A stretch of 57,069 bases of DNA from Porphyra umbilicalis. Lineage: Eukaryota > Rhodophyta > Bangiophyceae > Bangiales > Bangiaceae. The stretch spans positions 1 to 57,069 of the forward strand of contig KV919170.1 in assembly GCA_002049455.2 (NCBI GenBank), written 5' to 3'. The first letter of the stretch is position 1. Each line of letters begins with the position of its first letter. A program made the position numbers and the translations under genes. The notes beneath the pieces are model-generated. The model worked only from the letters and a program-made list of their open reading frames with translations. It had not been told where the DNA came from and ran no database searches. Shown piece by piece: positions 18,143 through 28,300 of this stretch.

Positions 18143-20214
18143 ACGGCCGGGTCAATTCTCATTTGGGGAAATTGGGCCCGGGCGACCGTTTCCGCCCTTT
18201 TAGGACGAAGGGCGACGACGGTGGGAGGCACCGTCGTCGCCGAGAAGTAAACCGTGTCTCCATGTCTTGGCGTTTCGATCGGCCCGACTTCCCGGACCTC
18301 GAGTCCCATAGCGGGTGTCGCGCAAGCGGCCAAGACGGCCATTACTTCCCTCCCCAGGAGGTGACCCTCCTGATTGTGGTACTACACTCCCTAAGGGCAT
18401 GGTCCTAGGGCATATGTCGGCCTACTTCGGTACAGTAGCCGCCATATCCCGAGAGGATTGGGCTGCACTCAGTCCCAGTCCGACCACAGCGCCCGACGCG
18501 ACGGACCCCGTGGAGGAGCCCCGCGTTCATACTGCGAACGTGCCCGAGGGGTTACGGCCTCAAGTGCTCGCCGTACTGGAGAAGCACCGAGGCCTCTGAA
18601 GTGGGCACTTGGGCTCCATCAAGGCCACGGAGCACCGGATCGAGTTGAAGCCGGGCTCCAAGCTAGTCTGGCTCAACCTCTACCGGATGAGTCCCCGAAC
18701 AAGAGAACGCATCAAGGCCCAAGTCGACCGGATGCTCAAGCTCGAAGTTATAGAGCCCAGCCAGAGTGAATGGGCTGGCCCGGTGGTACTCATCTCGAAA
18801 CCCGACGGGAGCCCCCGGTTCTGCATCGACTATCGGCAGTTGAACAAGCGCACAGTACGCGACTCGTATCCGTTACCCCGGATGGACGACTGCCTCGACT
18901 CCTTGGGGGATGTCCAGTTCTTTTCCACGTTGGACTGCAACGCGGGGTACTGGCAGATCCCCCTAGCCGAGGAGGACAAGCCTAAGACGACATATACTTG
19001 CCACTGTGGGACGTACCAGTGTACTCGTCTGCCGGTTGGCCTGTGAAATGCCCCTGCCACTTTCCAGCGTGCTGTTGACATGATCCTATCCGGAGTCAAG
19101 TGGCAGAATGTGCTCGTCTACTTGGACGACCTCATCATCTTCTCCGCCGATACCGAGTCGCACCTGTCCCACTTGGACACGGTGCTCACCCTACTCGGGA
19201 AGCATGGGGTCACCCTCCAGGCACAGAAGTGCCACCTCTTTGGTATCGAGGTAGAGAACCTTGGCCATGTAGTGCGGCCAGGACGCTTGAGTGTGAACGA
19301 GAAAAACCTCAAGGCCATCAAGAAGGCCATCTTCCCCCACACCCAAACCCAACTAAGGAGTTTTTTGGGTATGTGCAATGTCAACCATCGGTTCACGGTA
19401 GACTTCGCTATGACAGCGAAGCCGCTGAACAACTTGAACAGCGTGAAGCTTCCGAAGCGGTTGAGTCCGCCTACCCCGGAGGAGCAGGCCGCGTTCGACA
19501 AACTACGCGAACAGCTATGCCACCCGCCCATCCTTGCGATACCTCGCAAGTAGGGGAAGTACATCATCGACGTGGATGCTAGATACGACCAGCTGGGGTG
19601 CTGCCTACTACAGCAGCAACCCAATGGCAAGTACCTGCCAGTAGGCTACTTCAGTAAGGGTCTACTGCCGGAGGAAAAGAACTACACCGTCACCGAGATT
19701 GAGGGACAAGGTGTGGTGTGGGCAGTCGGTTTATTACGACGGTACATCGAAGGCACCAAGTTCCCCATCCGGTGTGACCACAAGGCACTGAAGTGGATAC
19801 TAACCACGACGGCCTGCACCAACAATCGACTCAATCGTTGGCGCATCCGCCTCTCGGAGTTCGACTATGATGTGGAGTGCAAGCCCGGCCCCCAACATGC
19901 CGTGGCCGACGCCCTGTCCCGCATCCCGACTGAGGGGCTGGACACGGGACTTATCTCCCAGGAGATCCTCACAGTCGGGGTGACCACGCCGTCGGGGGCG
20001 GTACTCGACCCCCGACTCCCCGAGAACAGAGAGACCGCCCGCATACCCCCGGGCGAACTAGCCCAGAAGCAGGCGACAGACGAGTTCTGTCAGGGGGTCA
20101 ACAAGTTACGTGACACCCCCACGCCCACGCGCTTCTATGAGAAAGCGGACGGGTTGTTATGCCGTCGCGGACACCGAGAGGGGACCCAGCAAGTACTGGT
20201 CCCCCAGGCCCTAA

Positions 20215-21430
20215 AGGTGAATCTCACGCCTTAGAACCTATGGCGGCGACGCATCTTCAGGCCCACCACAGACTGACACCATCGCACCCAATGCCGAATG
20301 TTCCTCTATAGAAAGAACCACCAACTCGCAAGCTTTCAGTCTATGCGCGTTGTTCCGATGTGTGGATTGTATTTTGGAGCTTTTTCGTGCGTGCAGAAAA
20401 AGTAGGGTGCCGGTTTCGCGATACTTTCTGCGCCCTCGTTGACGCCGTGCTTCCATGATGGGCATTTGAGGCAAGCTCGACCAGAAAAAGTTGTAAGCAT
20501 GAACATAACGAGCCTTACAGCCTGTCAGAAGTCGAAACTGAGCATTGCGGAAGCGCTGGCGGTCGGGACCGAAAATGAAGCGCCGGCCCTTTGACTCGGC
20601 CGTATCGTTTCATGTCACTCGCTGGTCGGACAGATTACGAAGCGGGGGCTACTGTTTGATTGCGTGTTCTTTTTTTCGTCCCATGCAAGCCAGCCGGCTT
20701 GATCCGCCCTATCAGTTTGAGTGGACTGAATTTATTGCTGACCTCCAAAATCTGGCGGTTACAGAGTGGTTGCAGTCATTCAACAGCGTACGTGGACCAA
20801 TGGAAAGGCTATGAATCATCTGAATTCCTTACAGAGTCTCCCCATGCAGCTCTGCGAACTGGAAATACACATCAGGATCTCAAGGAATCTAAAGAAATGT
20901 GTTGATCTCATGAGAAATCTCAGGTCTCGCCCAGAACCCGCTCCATGCCCTCTTCAGGCCAAAGCAAGCGGCCCAAAAATATGAGAAAATCTCATTGTGG
21001 GTTGCAATGGCTCTGCGTGACTACTGCAAGACACGGTGATTGGCTTGCGAGATTACTGGCGGCAACTCTCAGTCAATAGCTCGATCGAGGCTTGTCGAAC
21101 TGCCAATCTGACATCATTTCTATGCCCTGTCTTCGGCTCTGCCTCCCTTCTGTCTGCAACCGCCATTTTTTGGAGGTTTGCAATATCAGCTGGATCATCG
21201 TTGCAACAGCTATTGCTGAGCTGGAAACCAGACGCAGCGCTTCACCAGTGTCTTGCGACCCACGCGCATTCAGGCGCTTTTCGCACTGTCAGTTTCTTGT
21301 TTTCGGCGTACCGCCGGAACTCCCATATCTGTCATCTGAAAGACTTTGGCTCCTGGAGGACCATTTTCGACGCTCCCACATCGTTTTGCGGACCGGTTTT
21401 CATGCATGAGATATACCTTTAGTCAAGAAT
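20215..21430. other. ~1.2-kb insertion into pol of element A, carrying a MITE
   Basis: RNase H-side homology ends at VPQALKV (about 20214), and integrase homology resumes at VLRAEHSSPLAAHPG (about 21431). The inserted DNA is AT-richer than its surroundings, with no gene. It contains the 453-bp MITE copy A (20733-21185). I could not recognise a clean target duplication for the outer insertion. Confidence 0.7.
20733..21185 (+). mobile_element. MITE copy A (453 bp including TA ends)
   Basis: Homologous over its full length to 36898-37350 in inverted orientation (roughly 88-90% by eye); both copies are exactly 453 bp. The ends are inverted repeats: left TATTGCTGACCTCCAAAA then GGCGGTTACAG; right reverse complement TATTGCAAACCTCCAAAAAA then GGCGGTTGCAG. 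If TA is the target duplication the element is 449 bp with TTGC...GCAA termini, which would suggest Tc1/mariner. A TWA-type target (Harbinger) is not excluded. No coding capacity. Confidence 0.82.
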
Positions 21431-22618
21431 GTATTGCGGGCGGAGCACTCCTCCCCCTTGGCTGCGCATCCAGGTGGGACGCGCATGTACCAGCCCCTGC
21501 GGGACCAATACTACTGGCCCTCGCTGGCGATAGACGTGTTCGGGTTGGTGGCAGCTTGCCCCACCTGTGCAAAGAACCGGCTCATGGGTACGCGGAGTAA
21601 GGCGTTCATGAGGCTCCTTCCCGCGACGGAACCCTTCGCAGCGCTGGCCATTGACTTACGTGGCCTTCTGCCCCGGACCCCCGAAGGCTATGAGTACATC
21701 CTTGTTATTTATGACCGATTTACTAGGGTCACTCGGGCTGTTTCGCTTCGAGACATCACGGCTCTGGATGTTCCCAGCGCGTTCCTCGACACGTGGGTTG
21801 CTAGCTATGGGATCCCCGATTCAGTTCTTTCGGATAACGGACCCCAATTCGCTGCCATGCTCTGGCAAGGAGTGCTCAAGACCTTGGGTATTGACACTAA
21901 CTATGCCACCCGTTACAACCCCCAGACTAATGGGCAGGTCGAACGATTTAATAAGACCTTAGTTAAGCAACTACGACACTACGTAAGTGACCACGTAGTT
22001 ACGTGGTCCCGATAATTAAGCCTGGTAGTAACGGCTTACAATTCGCAAGTGCATAGCAGCACCGGGCAAATCCCTTTCGCGTTCGTCAGTCTCCGACGGC
22101 TTACTCCCGTGGCAATCGAGCGACTTACAGCAAGCCCCGAGCCCGGGGAGATAGTAACCCCCGGGCGAGCCAAGGAGAATTTCCTCCAGCGCCTTGACTC
22201 CCTGATCCCCCTAGGACGGGATACCATGGAAAAGGCACAGGCCCGGTACAAACGAGCCTTCGACGAGCGCGCACAGACTTGCCGCGAAGCCCTTCAAGTT
22301 GGAGACTGGGTATTCGTGAAGTCACACGAGAAGCAGTGGGGTAAACTCGTTTTCAAGGCACTGGGACCCTATCAGATCTTGAAGACCTACGGGCGTCGGA
22401 TTGCCATCGCAAGTGACGATGGGATTCGTACCATCAATGGGAACCACGCCACCCTGGCCCCTGAACCACCCGAGGGTGACCCGGCGTGGGCACGGGCACT
22501 GGCCGCGTGGCGGGTCCACTCCCTCCCCTCATCGGCAAGTAAACTGATTGAGGCTGTTTTCGACCGCTTTGTCGGGCAGGGGTACGACGACCAGGAGCGA
22601 CGCATGCTCAAGGTCAGA
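21431..22618 (+). pseudogene. pol of element A, 3' part: integrase and truncated chromodomain
   Basis: Continues pol after the insertion. It has the HHCC-like start (PLAAHPG, YYWPSLAIDVFGLVAACPTCAKN) and the integrase core with Asp in ALAIDLRGLLP, Asp in SVLSDNGPQF and Glu in NGQVERFNK, i.e. D,D35E. Then come the YNSQVHSSTGQIPF block, the GDWVFVKSHEKQWGKL region, and IEAVFDRFVGQGYDDQERRMLKV, which aligns with the beginning of the element B chromodomain. TAA at 22013 interrupts it in frame. Homology stops abruptly after LKVR at about 22618, where element B has LKVRWF-like sequence continuing, so the chromodomain and everything 3' of it, including the LTR, are missing. Confidence 0.82.
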
Positions 22619-23540
22619 TCGTCGGCAGCCGCGCCCACTGCATCTCAGCCGCATCTCACTGCAATTCCGCTGCATTTCGCAGACCATCGCATTTTCGAAA
22701 GCTTCGCACGACAGGCCTGCAGACGTCGTCATATGTGAGTGCAGATGCATGGATTCTTTGCAAAGCAATGTCATCCGTTTAACTGGCTGCGGCGAGGTCA
22801 TGTATAAATTGATTTATATGTCCTACTTTGCATTCATGCCTTAACGGCTCGCTAATTCTTGTTCAGCCATTCGCCGGTTATCCCGTCACGGATGGAGCTT
22901 GCCGCCACTTGCCGTCACTTGCATGAAGTTGTCGCCACTTGACTTGAGCTGCTTTTCAGGCAGGCCACTTGACAGCCTGACAGCAGCGGCCTGCTATGTC
23001 TGGCACCCGTGTCGGGTGGTCAGACACACTGTCTCAGACACCGGGCACACCGCCCTGACACTGTCGTGTCCGGGACCACAGCCGTGGCTGCTTCTGAACT
23101 CCGGTTCTGGGGCTCCGGGCGAGTCGGGGCTGTGCAACGGGCCAAGTCGAATTGATCAGGTTGCATTTATAATGCACCTGCACTGCATCTCCGTTCATGT
23201 CAGCCTCGGAACAGGTGCGTGCCTCCCAAGTAGGATGATTCAACAACCTTGGCAAACCGCTTCGACCCTGCTGAGGGCCAACTGAGGACATCAACAACTA
23301 CGCTGATCATGCAATTTTCTGAACTAAATCCGCTGCTGGAGCGCAGTGGTCTACCATAAATACTGTAACTCTGAGAGTTGGACTGCTGCGTGATGATGGC
23401 GGTCCATTGATCTGGGCGCTGGTGTCCGGGGCAAGTTCTATCCTACGCTCTGCATGCCACGGGGGACCCTCCGGAAATGTGCACTTTGACCAGTCAGAAT
23501 GCGGTGTCATTCCAAGGCTTATGACACCCCAGGATCAGAC
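22619..23540. other. no gene seen; short repeats and a hairpin
   Basis: Begins with repeated CTGCATCTCA/CCGCATCTCA words, then several GCCACTTG words (22900-22970). A hairpin TGTCTG-G-CACCCG / CGGGTG-GT-CAGACA occurs at 22997-23026. No coding supported. Confidence 0.45.
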
Positions 23541-24632
23541 TCTTGCGAAGGGGCGCTGACCGCCAGCGAACCAGGCGGTGGCGGTTCGGCGCCCCGATGG
23601 GAGCTGCGCGCGGGCGCAGCCACACAACGTGCGAAAGCCCGATTGATCGACGCCGGCGTGCATGGCGCCCGTGGGGGCCCACAGTGTGTGCGCATGCCAC
23701 ACACCCCTCTAGGGCGCATCCTGAGGCGGTTCGCCGTCGGCGGCGGCGCGCCGCACCCTCCAGCGGCCGCGCCAGAACGGTTTCGCGTCCGCACCGTCCG
23801 CGCACCGACTTCTGTGTGCACAGGGTGCGTGTGAGCTCGTCGCGTGTGCGTGCGACAGCGCCCTTCTGGACACACAACGACCAGTGTACCATCGGCGGGC
23901 GGGCGCCGCGCCCCCCCTCAATGGCCGCGCCACGCAAGTTCGGCACCCAGGGTGCCCGATCCACCCATCCCTGCGTACATGCCGCTCGTGAGGGGGGGGA
24001 TCGATGGCAGTCTGCACGCGATTGCGCATCGTGTGGCCCTGCGATTACGGACTGCAGCTCTCCACCCTGCTTTTACCACAAAGAGGTGCGCGCTCGTTTC
24101 TGTCTCGCTTGCTGTTCGTGCTGTGCTGCCTCCGCGCGCGTTGCCAGTCACGTCGTGGCTGCTGTCTATGCTCATCGTGGCAAATTCTTGACGGCTGCTG
24201 GCGCGCGCGCGCTGGTGTGGACGCGTGCGGCTTCCACACGTCGCTTGGTGTGCTCCTCTCTTTGTGCACGCCTTTTTCTTATGCCCCATTCGACCGACTA
24301 CATCGGCGTCCCCGTTCGTCCACGACGCTTCTTCTCATTTGCCCCCCCCCCCCCCCCTTCACACCACGTGCGCCACCGCAACGGCCGCGTTTCTTGCGTG
24401 CTGTCACCCATCTACTGCCCCGTTCGTGCATCGACAACAACTTTGTGGCCTACGCCTGCCACGGCGGCGGTGGCATCTTCTCCTTCTTCTCGATTGCCCC
24501 CACCCGACGGTGGCAAGCGGGCCTGGTGCAAGACGATTGATTGTCGGTCAAGACGCCGCGCGCGCCAGGACCTGAGGAGTGTCGAGTGGTTGAGTTTGCG
24601 TTGGATTATTCTTATGCGGCCGCATTACTGGC
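23541..24632. other. probable 5' flank of Harbinger element 2, no gene called
   Basis: GC-rich sequence; the 409-codon frame crossing it looks spurious (Arg/Cys/Pro-rich, no domain). C runs occur near 24344-24358. The left end of the Harbinger element probably lies here but no terminal repeat was found. Confidence 0.35.
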
Positions 24633-26065
24633 GTGTGCTTGTGGGGAGAGTGCGGACGTGTTGCCCGACGTGGACGGGGAGGGGGTCACCAGGCAGCCCG
24701 TGGCCGCGGCCGAGCGTGTCATGTCGACAGCGGTGCGCCGGCGGCGCCGCTGAATGTTATCGCGGCGGATGAGCGCTGCTACATCGTCAAGATGAGGCAC
24801 GACGAGGTCTGTTATCGAGAGGCGCAGCATGCATCCTCCGCGCGCCCCGTCCAGCTGCACACATCACAGTTGATGAACAACCTCCTCAAGGCCTCTGAGG
24901 CCACGTCATCGGCGCCGGTGGGGACGTCTGGGGGCCGTGCGGCGGGCCAAGCGTCGGGCGATGGCGGGGACGAGGTGCGGGGCGCTCTGTCGGAAGATTC
25001 AAGTGGTGTTGGGATGTCAGCGGCGTCTGTGGACTCGCCGGTCCACCCGGCCATGACCCTGCAAGGTCTTGGCAGGGACACTGCCGCCCTCTGCCGAGTG
25101 ATCAAGGCGGCAATGGAGATGCACCGCAGTGCCTAGGCGGCCTACGAGCGGACCGGTACCTCTCCGGGTCAAGTCGACGCCGAGATTGAGGCATTGATTG
25201 TCGCAAGAACTGCTGGGTGGAAACTTACTACTGAACAATCCCGAGACATCCTCAAATGGGCCGACAAGGCAGCACCAATGGTTGGAAAACCACGCCGGTC
25301 TGGCTTGCGGGTAAGTGGCGAGCTTCCCCCCCCCCGCCCCCCTCCGGGCGGCCCGGCGCGTCCTCGGGGACGCCTTACTCCCAGGCTCCCTGCGCGCCCT
25401 CGGGCGCTGAGCACACGACAGTCGACGCCTTCGCGGAGACGTGGGACGACATGGGCGGGGGTGCCGAATTTGTCGATGGTGGTCTCGGGGCCCAGAACGA
25501 CTGGGAGGGGGACGACGACGCGGTCGGGAGCTCTGGCGACGGGGTGGTCAGGATGTTGGCAGGGGTCGAGGTGGGAGGGCGGGGGGCACTGCGGAGCGCG
25601 GGGGGCACTGCGGTCGGCACGGCGGCCGAGGGGAGCACGATGGTCGTCGGGGGGGGCACCCCGCACTGCGCCCCTGTCTTCGAACCGGCTACGGCTGGCG
25701 GTAGGGCTAGCGCGCCGGCAGGTGGGCGGCGCGCGGCAGCCACCCTTCCTACCCCGGAGGACCTCCGTGTTTTCCCCGGGGGTGATAGTGGGCGCCACGG
25801 GCGTGATGGGCTGGCCAATGGGGGGAGCGGCGAGGCAGCCAACGGCATGGATGCCGTCATGGCGGCTGTCGCGGCGTCGATGAAGGACCAGGCCCGCAAG
25901 TTTACCGTCACTGCCGAGCTGAGGCGGCAAGAGCTGCGCAACAAGCGCATCGCCAAGTACGCCAAGCTGGTGTTGGCTAACCCCGGCAACGACATGTACG
26001 CCAAGATGCTGGCCGCCGAGGCAGCCGGTGAGGATGGGCACGGGGACGAAGACGCAAGCCCCTAA
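24633..26065 (+). pseudogene. probable Harbinger ORF1 partner protein, in-frame TAG and candidate intron
   Basis: A plus-strand reading frame converges on the intact Harbinger transposase just 105 bp away, the same arrangement as element 1, so it is most likely the accessory DNA-binding ORF. The believable coding starts near 24755 (APLNVIAADERCYIVKMRHDEV) and runs in frame 3 through a TAG at 25134. It continues in the same frame as AAYERTGTSPGQVDAEIEA and TTEQSRDILKWADKAAP. A strong donor GTAAGT at 25311 ends this exon. After a candidate acceptor near 25420-25438 the frame-2 part follows (WDDMGGGAEFVDGG) and ends with a basic helical C-terminus: KDQARKFTVTAELRRQELRNKR, quoted in part, then KYAKLVLANPGNDMYAKM. 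No SANT motif is obvious. Start and exon ends are uncertain, and the TAG may be a nonsense mutation or lie in an intron. Confidence 0.45.
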
Positions 26066-26170
26066 CTAGTTTAGTACCTTGTTTGAGAACCATCTCTCTT
26101 CATGAACACAATAGGAAGGACATCTAAGTATTAAACAACAAACCAATGAGACATATCACCCGTGGCTACA

Positions 26171-27424
26171 TCACCCATGATAAAGGCCGTGGGCAATCAT
26201 AAACTGCAACACTTGAGTCTGCACTTGGCTCCTTGCCGCCACTGCATTTTCCGGAAGAGGTTGCTGCGACTCGTTTGCCGAGTCTGGTGTTGCAGGAGTC
26301 TCTTCAGGAGAGTTATCACCCAGACGCATGCACACGTTGTGCAGTACGGCACAGCCCGCCACCCACTCCATCAATCTTGTGAAGTCTTTCTCCGTAGCCA
26401 CCGGCGCCCGCAACTCCCGCAGGCTCGCAAAGCGACCCTTGAGGACACCGATAACCTTTTCGGCAGGGATTCGTCTCCTGGCGTGCTGGAAGTTGTAGTT
26501 TCTGTTGTGGCGGATGAAAGCGGCCGGTCCCTTGTGGGGTAGGAGCACCCACGTACAACCCAGCATGCCCTTGTCGCCCAGTAGGTATTCTCTGAGCGAA
26601 AAGTACCTGAGAGGGAACTTGTGCCAAGGTGCCGCCGCCTGCACCACCGTGTCGGGAGCCGCTCCTGTGAACCCTTGGACCAAGCAAATAATGCGCAAGT
26701 CCCAGTCACAAACAACCAGAACATTGACGCTATAGCTCCGATGGCGGTCGAAATAACACCAGGGGTCCACGCTCGGGGCGTAGGCAAACAGGATCGTCGT
26801 CCCGTCCACAGCTCCGATGCAACCACAAAACCCATACCTCTCCGCCGACGCCCTCCCAGACGACTCGCGCTCGGCGGCGGTTGGCCAGCGGATCTCATCA
26901 GCCTCCCATCGCAGTACGGCCGACAAAACCCTCCGAGTGGCGTTAACCACAGTGCCCGGGGAGACCCCAAAGCGCTGGGCTATAAGGATAACGGACGCAC
27001 CATTGCCGTAATGACCCAATCGGTACAGTGCAATTGAGAGCTGTACGGCGACAGACAGTTGAGGGTGCCCGGACTCCGAGTAAAAGAGGTCCCTCGCCGT
27101 CAAATCCAAACGCGCCCGGAGACAGTCAAATGTGCTCTTCTCGACTCGCAGGAACGCACGGAAGTACAACGGTGGCAAATCATGCAGGACCCTGTCCCTC
27201 CAGTCCGTAGACTTGGGGATGCGTCTACGACGGGAAATCATGTACCGAGACGCCAATAGGCGCACAAGGCACAAACGGGTGTGACCTGCCACAAGAATCA
27301 TGCCGAGCTCGGCAGTCTCATTCCGTGGCAGGACCACGCCCGACCTCTGAACAGCAATAACCAGCATCGCCTTACGCAATTGCGTACGCAGGCGGATGAT
27401 CTCCCGCTGCCGCCGGGACAGCAT
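26171..27424 (-). CDS. PIF/Harbinger transposase (DDE_Tnp_4), intact 417 aa
   Basis: A cut-and-paste transposase of normal length with no lesion. The N-terminal part (1-70) is basic. Residues 85-170 hold the DNA-binding region, including FGVSPGTVVNATRRVL (helix-turn-helix). The catalytic core begins GFCGCIGAVDGTTILF (Asp207). Candidates for the second Asp are GAAPD (258) and LLGDKGM (284). VIGVLKGRF preceded by AEK carries the likely Glu322. WPTAAERESS and RHNRNYNFQHARRRIPAEK are also typical of the family. The C-terminus is Gln/Pro-rich. It belongs to a different subfamily from the transposase at 5278-6543. The convergent partner ends at 26065. If transcribed, it could mobilise short related elements; the 5-kb element at 7806 is a candidate only if TIRs match, and this element's own TIRs were not found. 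Confidence 0.9.
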   Translation of the reverse strand: MLSRRQREIIRLRTQLRKAMLVIAVQRSGVVLPRNETAELGMILVAGHTRLCLVRLLASRYMISRRRRIPKSTDWRDRVLHDLPPLYFRAFLRVEKSTFDCLRARLDLTARDLFYSESGHPQLSVAVQLSIALYRLGHYGNGASVILIAQRFGVSPGTVVNATRRVLSAVLRWEADEIRWPTAAERESSGRASAERYGFCGCIGAVDGTTILFAYAPSVDPWCYFDRHRSYSVNVLVVCDWDLRIICLVQGFTGAAPDTVVQAAAPWHKFPLRYFSLREYLLGDKGMLGCTWVLLPHKGPAAFIRHNRNYNFQHARRRIPAEKVIGVLKGRFASLRELRAPVATEKDFTRLMEWVAGCAVLHNVCMRLGDNSPEETPATPDSANESQQPLPENAVAARSQVQTQVLQFMIAHGLYHG

Positions 27425-28300
27425 GGTGGGAGTGCGAACTGAGCAGCTCTGTACGAGCGTGCCACACGGCTTGGGTGTTGCGGTGGTGCGGGGGTGCGGC
27501 GGTTGATATACGAAGTGAGTCGCTCACGGGTGCTCGGATCACGACGAAGGTGCGCGCCGCCAAAGGGGTGACTCAAACGGGCTCGGCCGGCACGCACGAC
27601 GTACCGCCCGCTAACGGGCACCTCCCTCGGCGCGCTGGAACGCCACTGTCACCCGGGTCGTGGTGATGGCGCCAACGGGTCGTGGCCAGGGCAGACGCGG
27701 GTCGCGGCGAGGCCACAAGCAACATCTTCACGTGACCAACACACTGCAGTCTCTGAGCTCTTTTTGTTGGAGGCAGCGTGCGCGCGGGCAGCGCGAGCAG
27801 GCGCGTTCTCGCCGCTTAGACGACCCTCCTTTCGTTGTTTTTGAACGACCCCCCCCCGGCACAACGACCCCAAGGTTGGAAGAAGACCCGAGCCACGAGC
27901 ATTGGACGGACTGACTCACAAGAAGGAATGATTTAATTGGGATTAGATCAACTATAATATAGTTGATACTGCAGTTAGGAACCATTACCTCAGGTCCCCT
28001 TTACGACCTCATAGCAGCCACCATTTCGACCCCACATCACACCTATTGAAGCGGCCTAGTATCTCCTGGACAACTCACCCGCCACAGGCGCGGGCGTCAT
28101 TTCCCCAGCGCGTGCCCGAAAATGGGGCCATCACAGGCAAGCAAGAGTAGCACAGGAAAAGCAAAGGGCGCAGGGGAGGCGTCACTTCGTGCGTCCATGA
28201 AAAGCACCAGGTGGCGCCCCCCCCCCCCACACACGCCCCAACCCCCCCGCCCCCCCCACCCCAACTGACGCTAACACCTGCGCCGCTGCCGCCACAGCCG
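27425..28300. other. no gene seen; 5' flank of the Harbinger transposase
   Basis: Presumably holds the transposase promoter and outer TIR. C runs occur near 27849 and 28218. A short AT-rich palindrome is annotated separately. Confidence 0.4.
27947..27967. repeat. 21-bp AT-rich palindrome
   Basis: ATCAACTATA-A-TATAGTTGAT: perfect 10-base arms around one A, in a locally AT-rich patch of a GC-rich region. Role unknown. Confidence 0.85.

Larger units (their letters stand above)
16605..20214 (+). pseudogene. pol of element A, 5' part: protease, reverse transcriptase, RNase H (five in-frame stops)
   Basis: The polyprotein part that copies the element. It is open in the -1 frame relative to gag, and the frames overlap at the gag end. 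Around 16660-17110 a protease-like region precedes a typical post-protease segment (VLPPRSREYVPVQTLF). After an insertion, the connector LPKGMVLGHMSAYFGTV (about 18390) leads to RT: ATEHRIELKPGSKL, SPRFCIDYRQLNK, TLDCNAGYWQIPL, NAPATFQRAVDMIL and the catalytic VYLDDLIIFS near 19120. RNase H follows (IIDVDARYDQLGCCLLQQ, YTVTEIEGQGVVWAV, HAVADALSRIP). TGA at 17118, 17313, 18597 and 19044 and TAG at 19551 break the frame, but no frameshift is seen in these homologous parts. The codon at 18597 is Trp in element B (SSMWDG). The segment ends where an insertion begins. Confidence 0.8.
13458..22618 (+). mobile_element. element A: decayed Ty3/gypsy LTR retrotransposon, nested insertions, 3' truncated
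   Basis: Order on +: 5' LTR (13458-14184), primer site (14187), gag (14347-16602), protease, RT, RNase H (16605-20214), integrase and start of a chromodomain (21431-22618). RT before integrase places it in Ty3/gypsy; the AVFDRFVGQGYD segment at the end is the start of a chromodomain like that of element B. Two blocks interrupt pol (about 17440-18370 and 20215-21430). The 3' end, including the 3' LTR, is lost where unrelated sequence begins at about 22618. Ten in-frame stop codons are present, yet the aligned coding segments keep frame. Confidence 0.85.

Noticed and set aside
14818..22015. UGA read as tryptophan (altered genetic code)
   Set aside because: Intact pol of element B uses TGG for conserved Trp and ends with TGA, and the intact Harbinger transposase also uses TGG; TAG and TAA interrupt element A as well.
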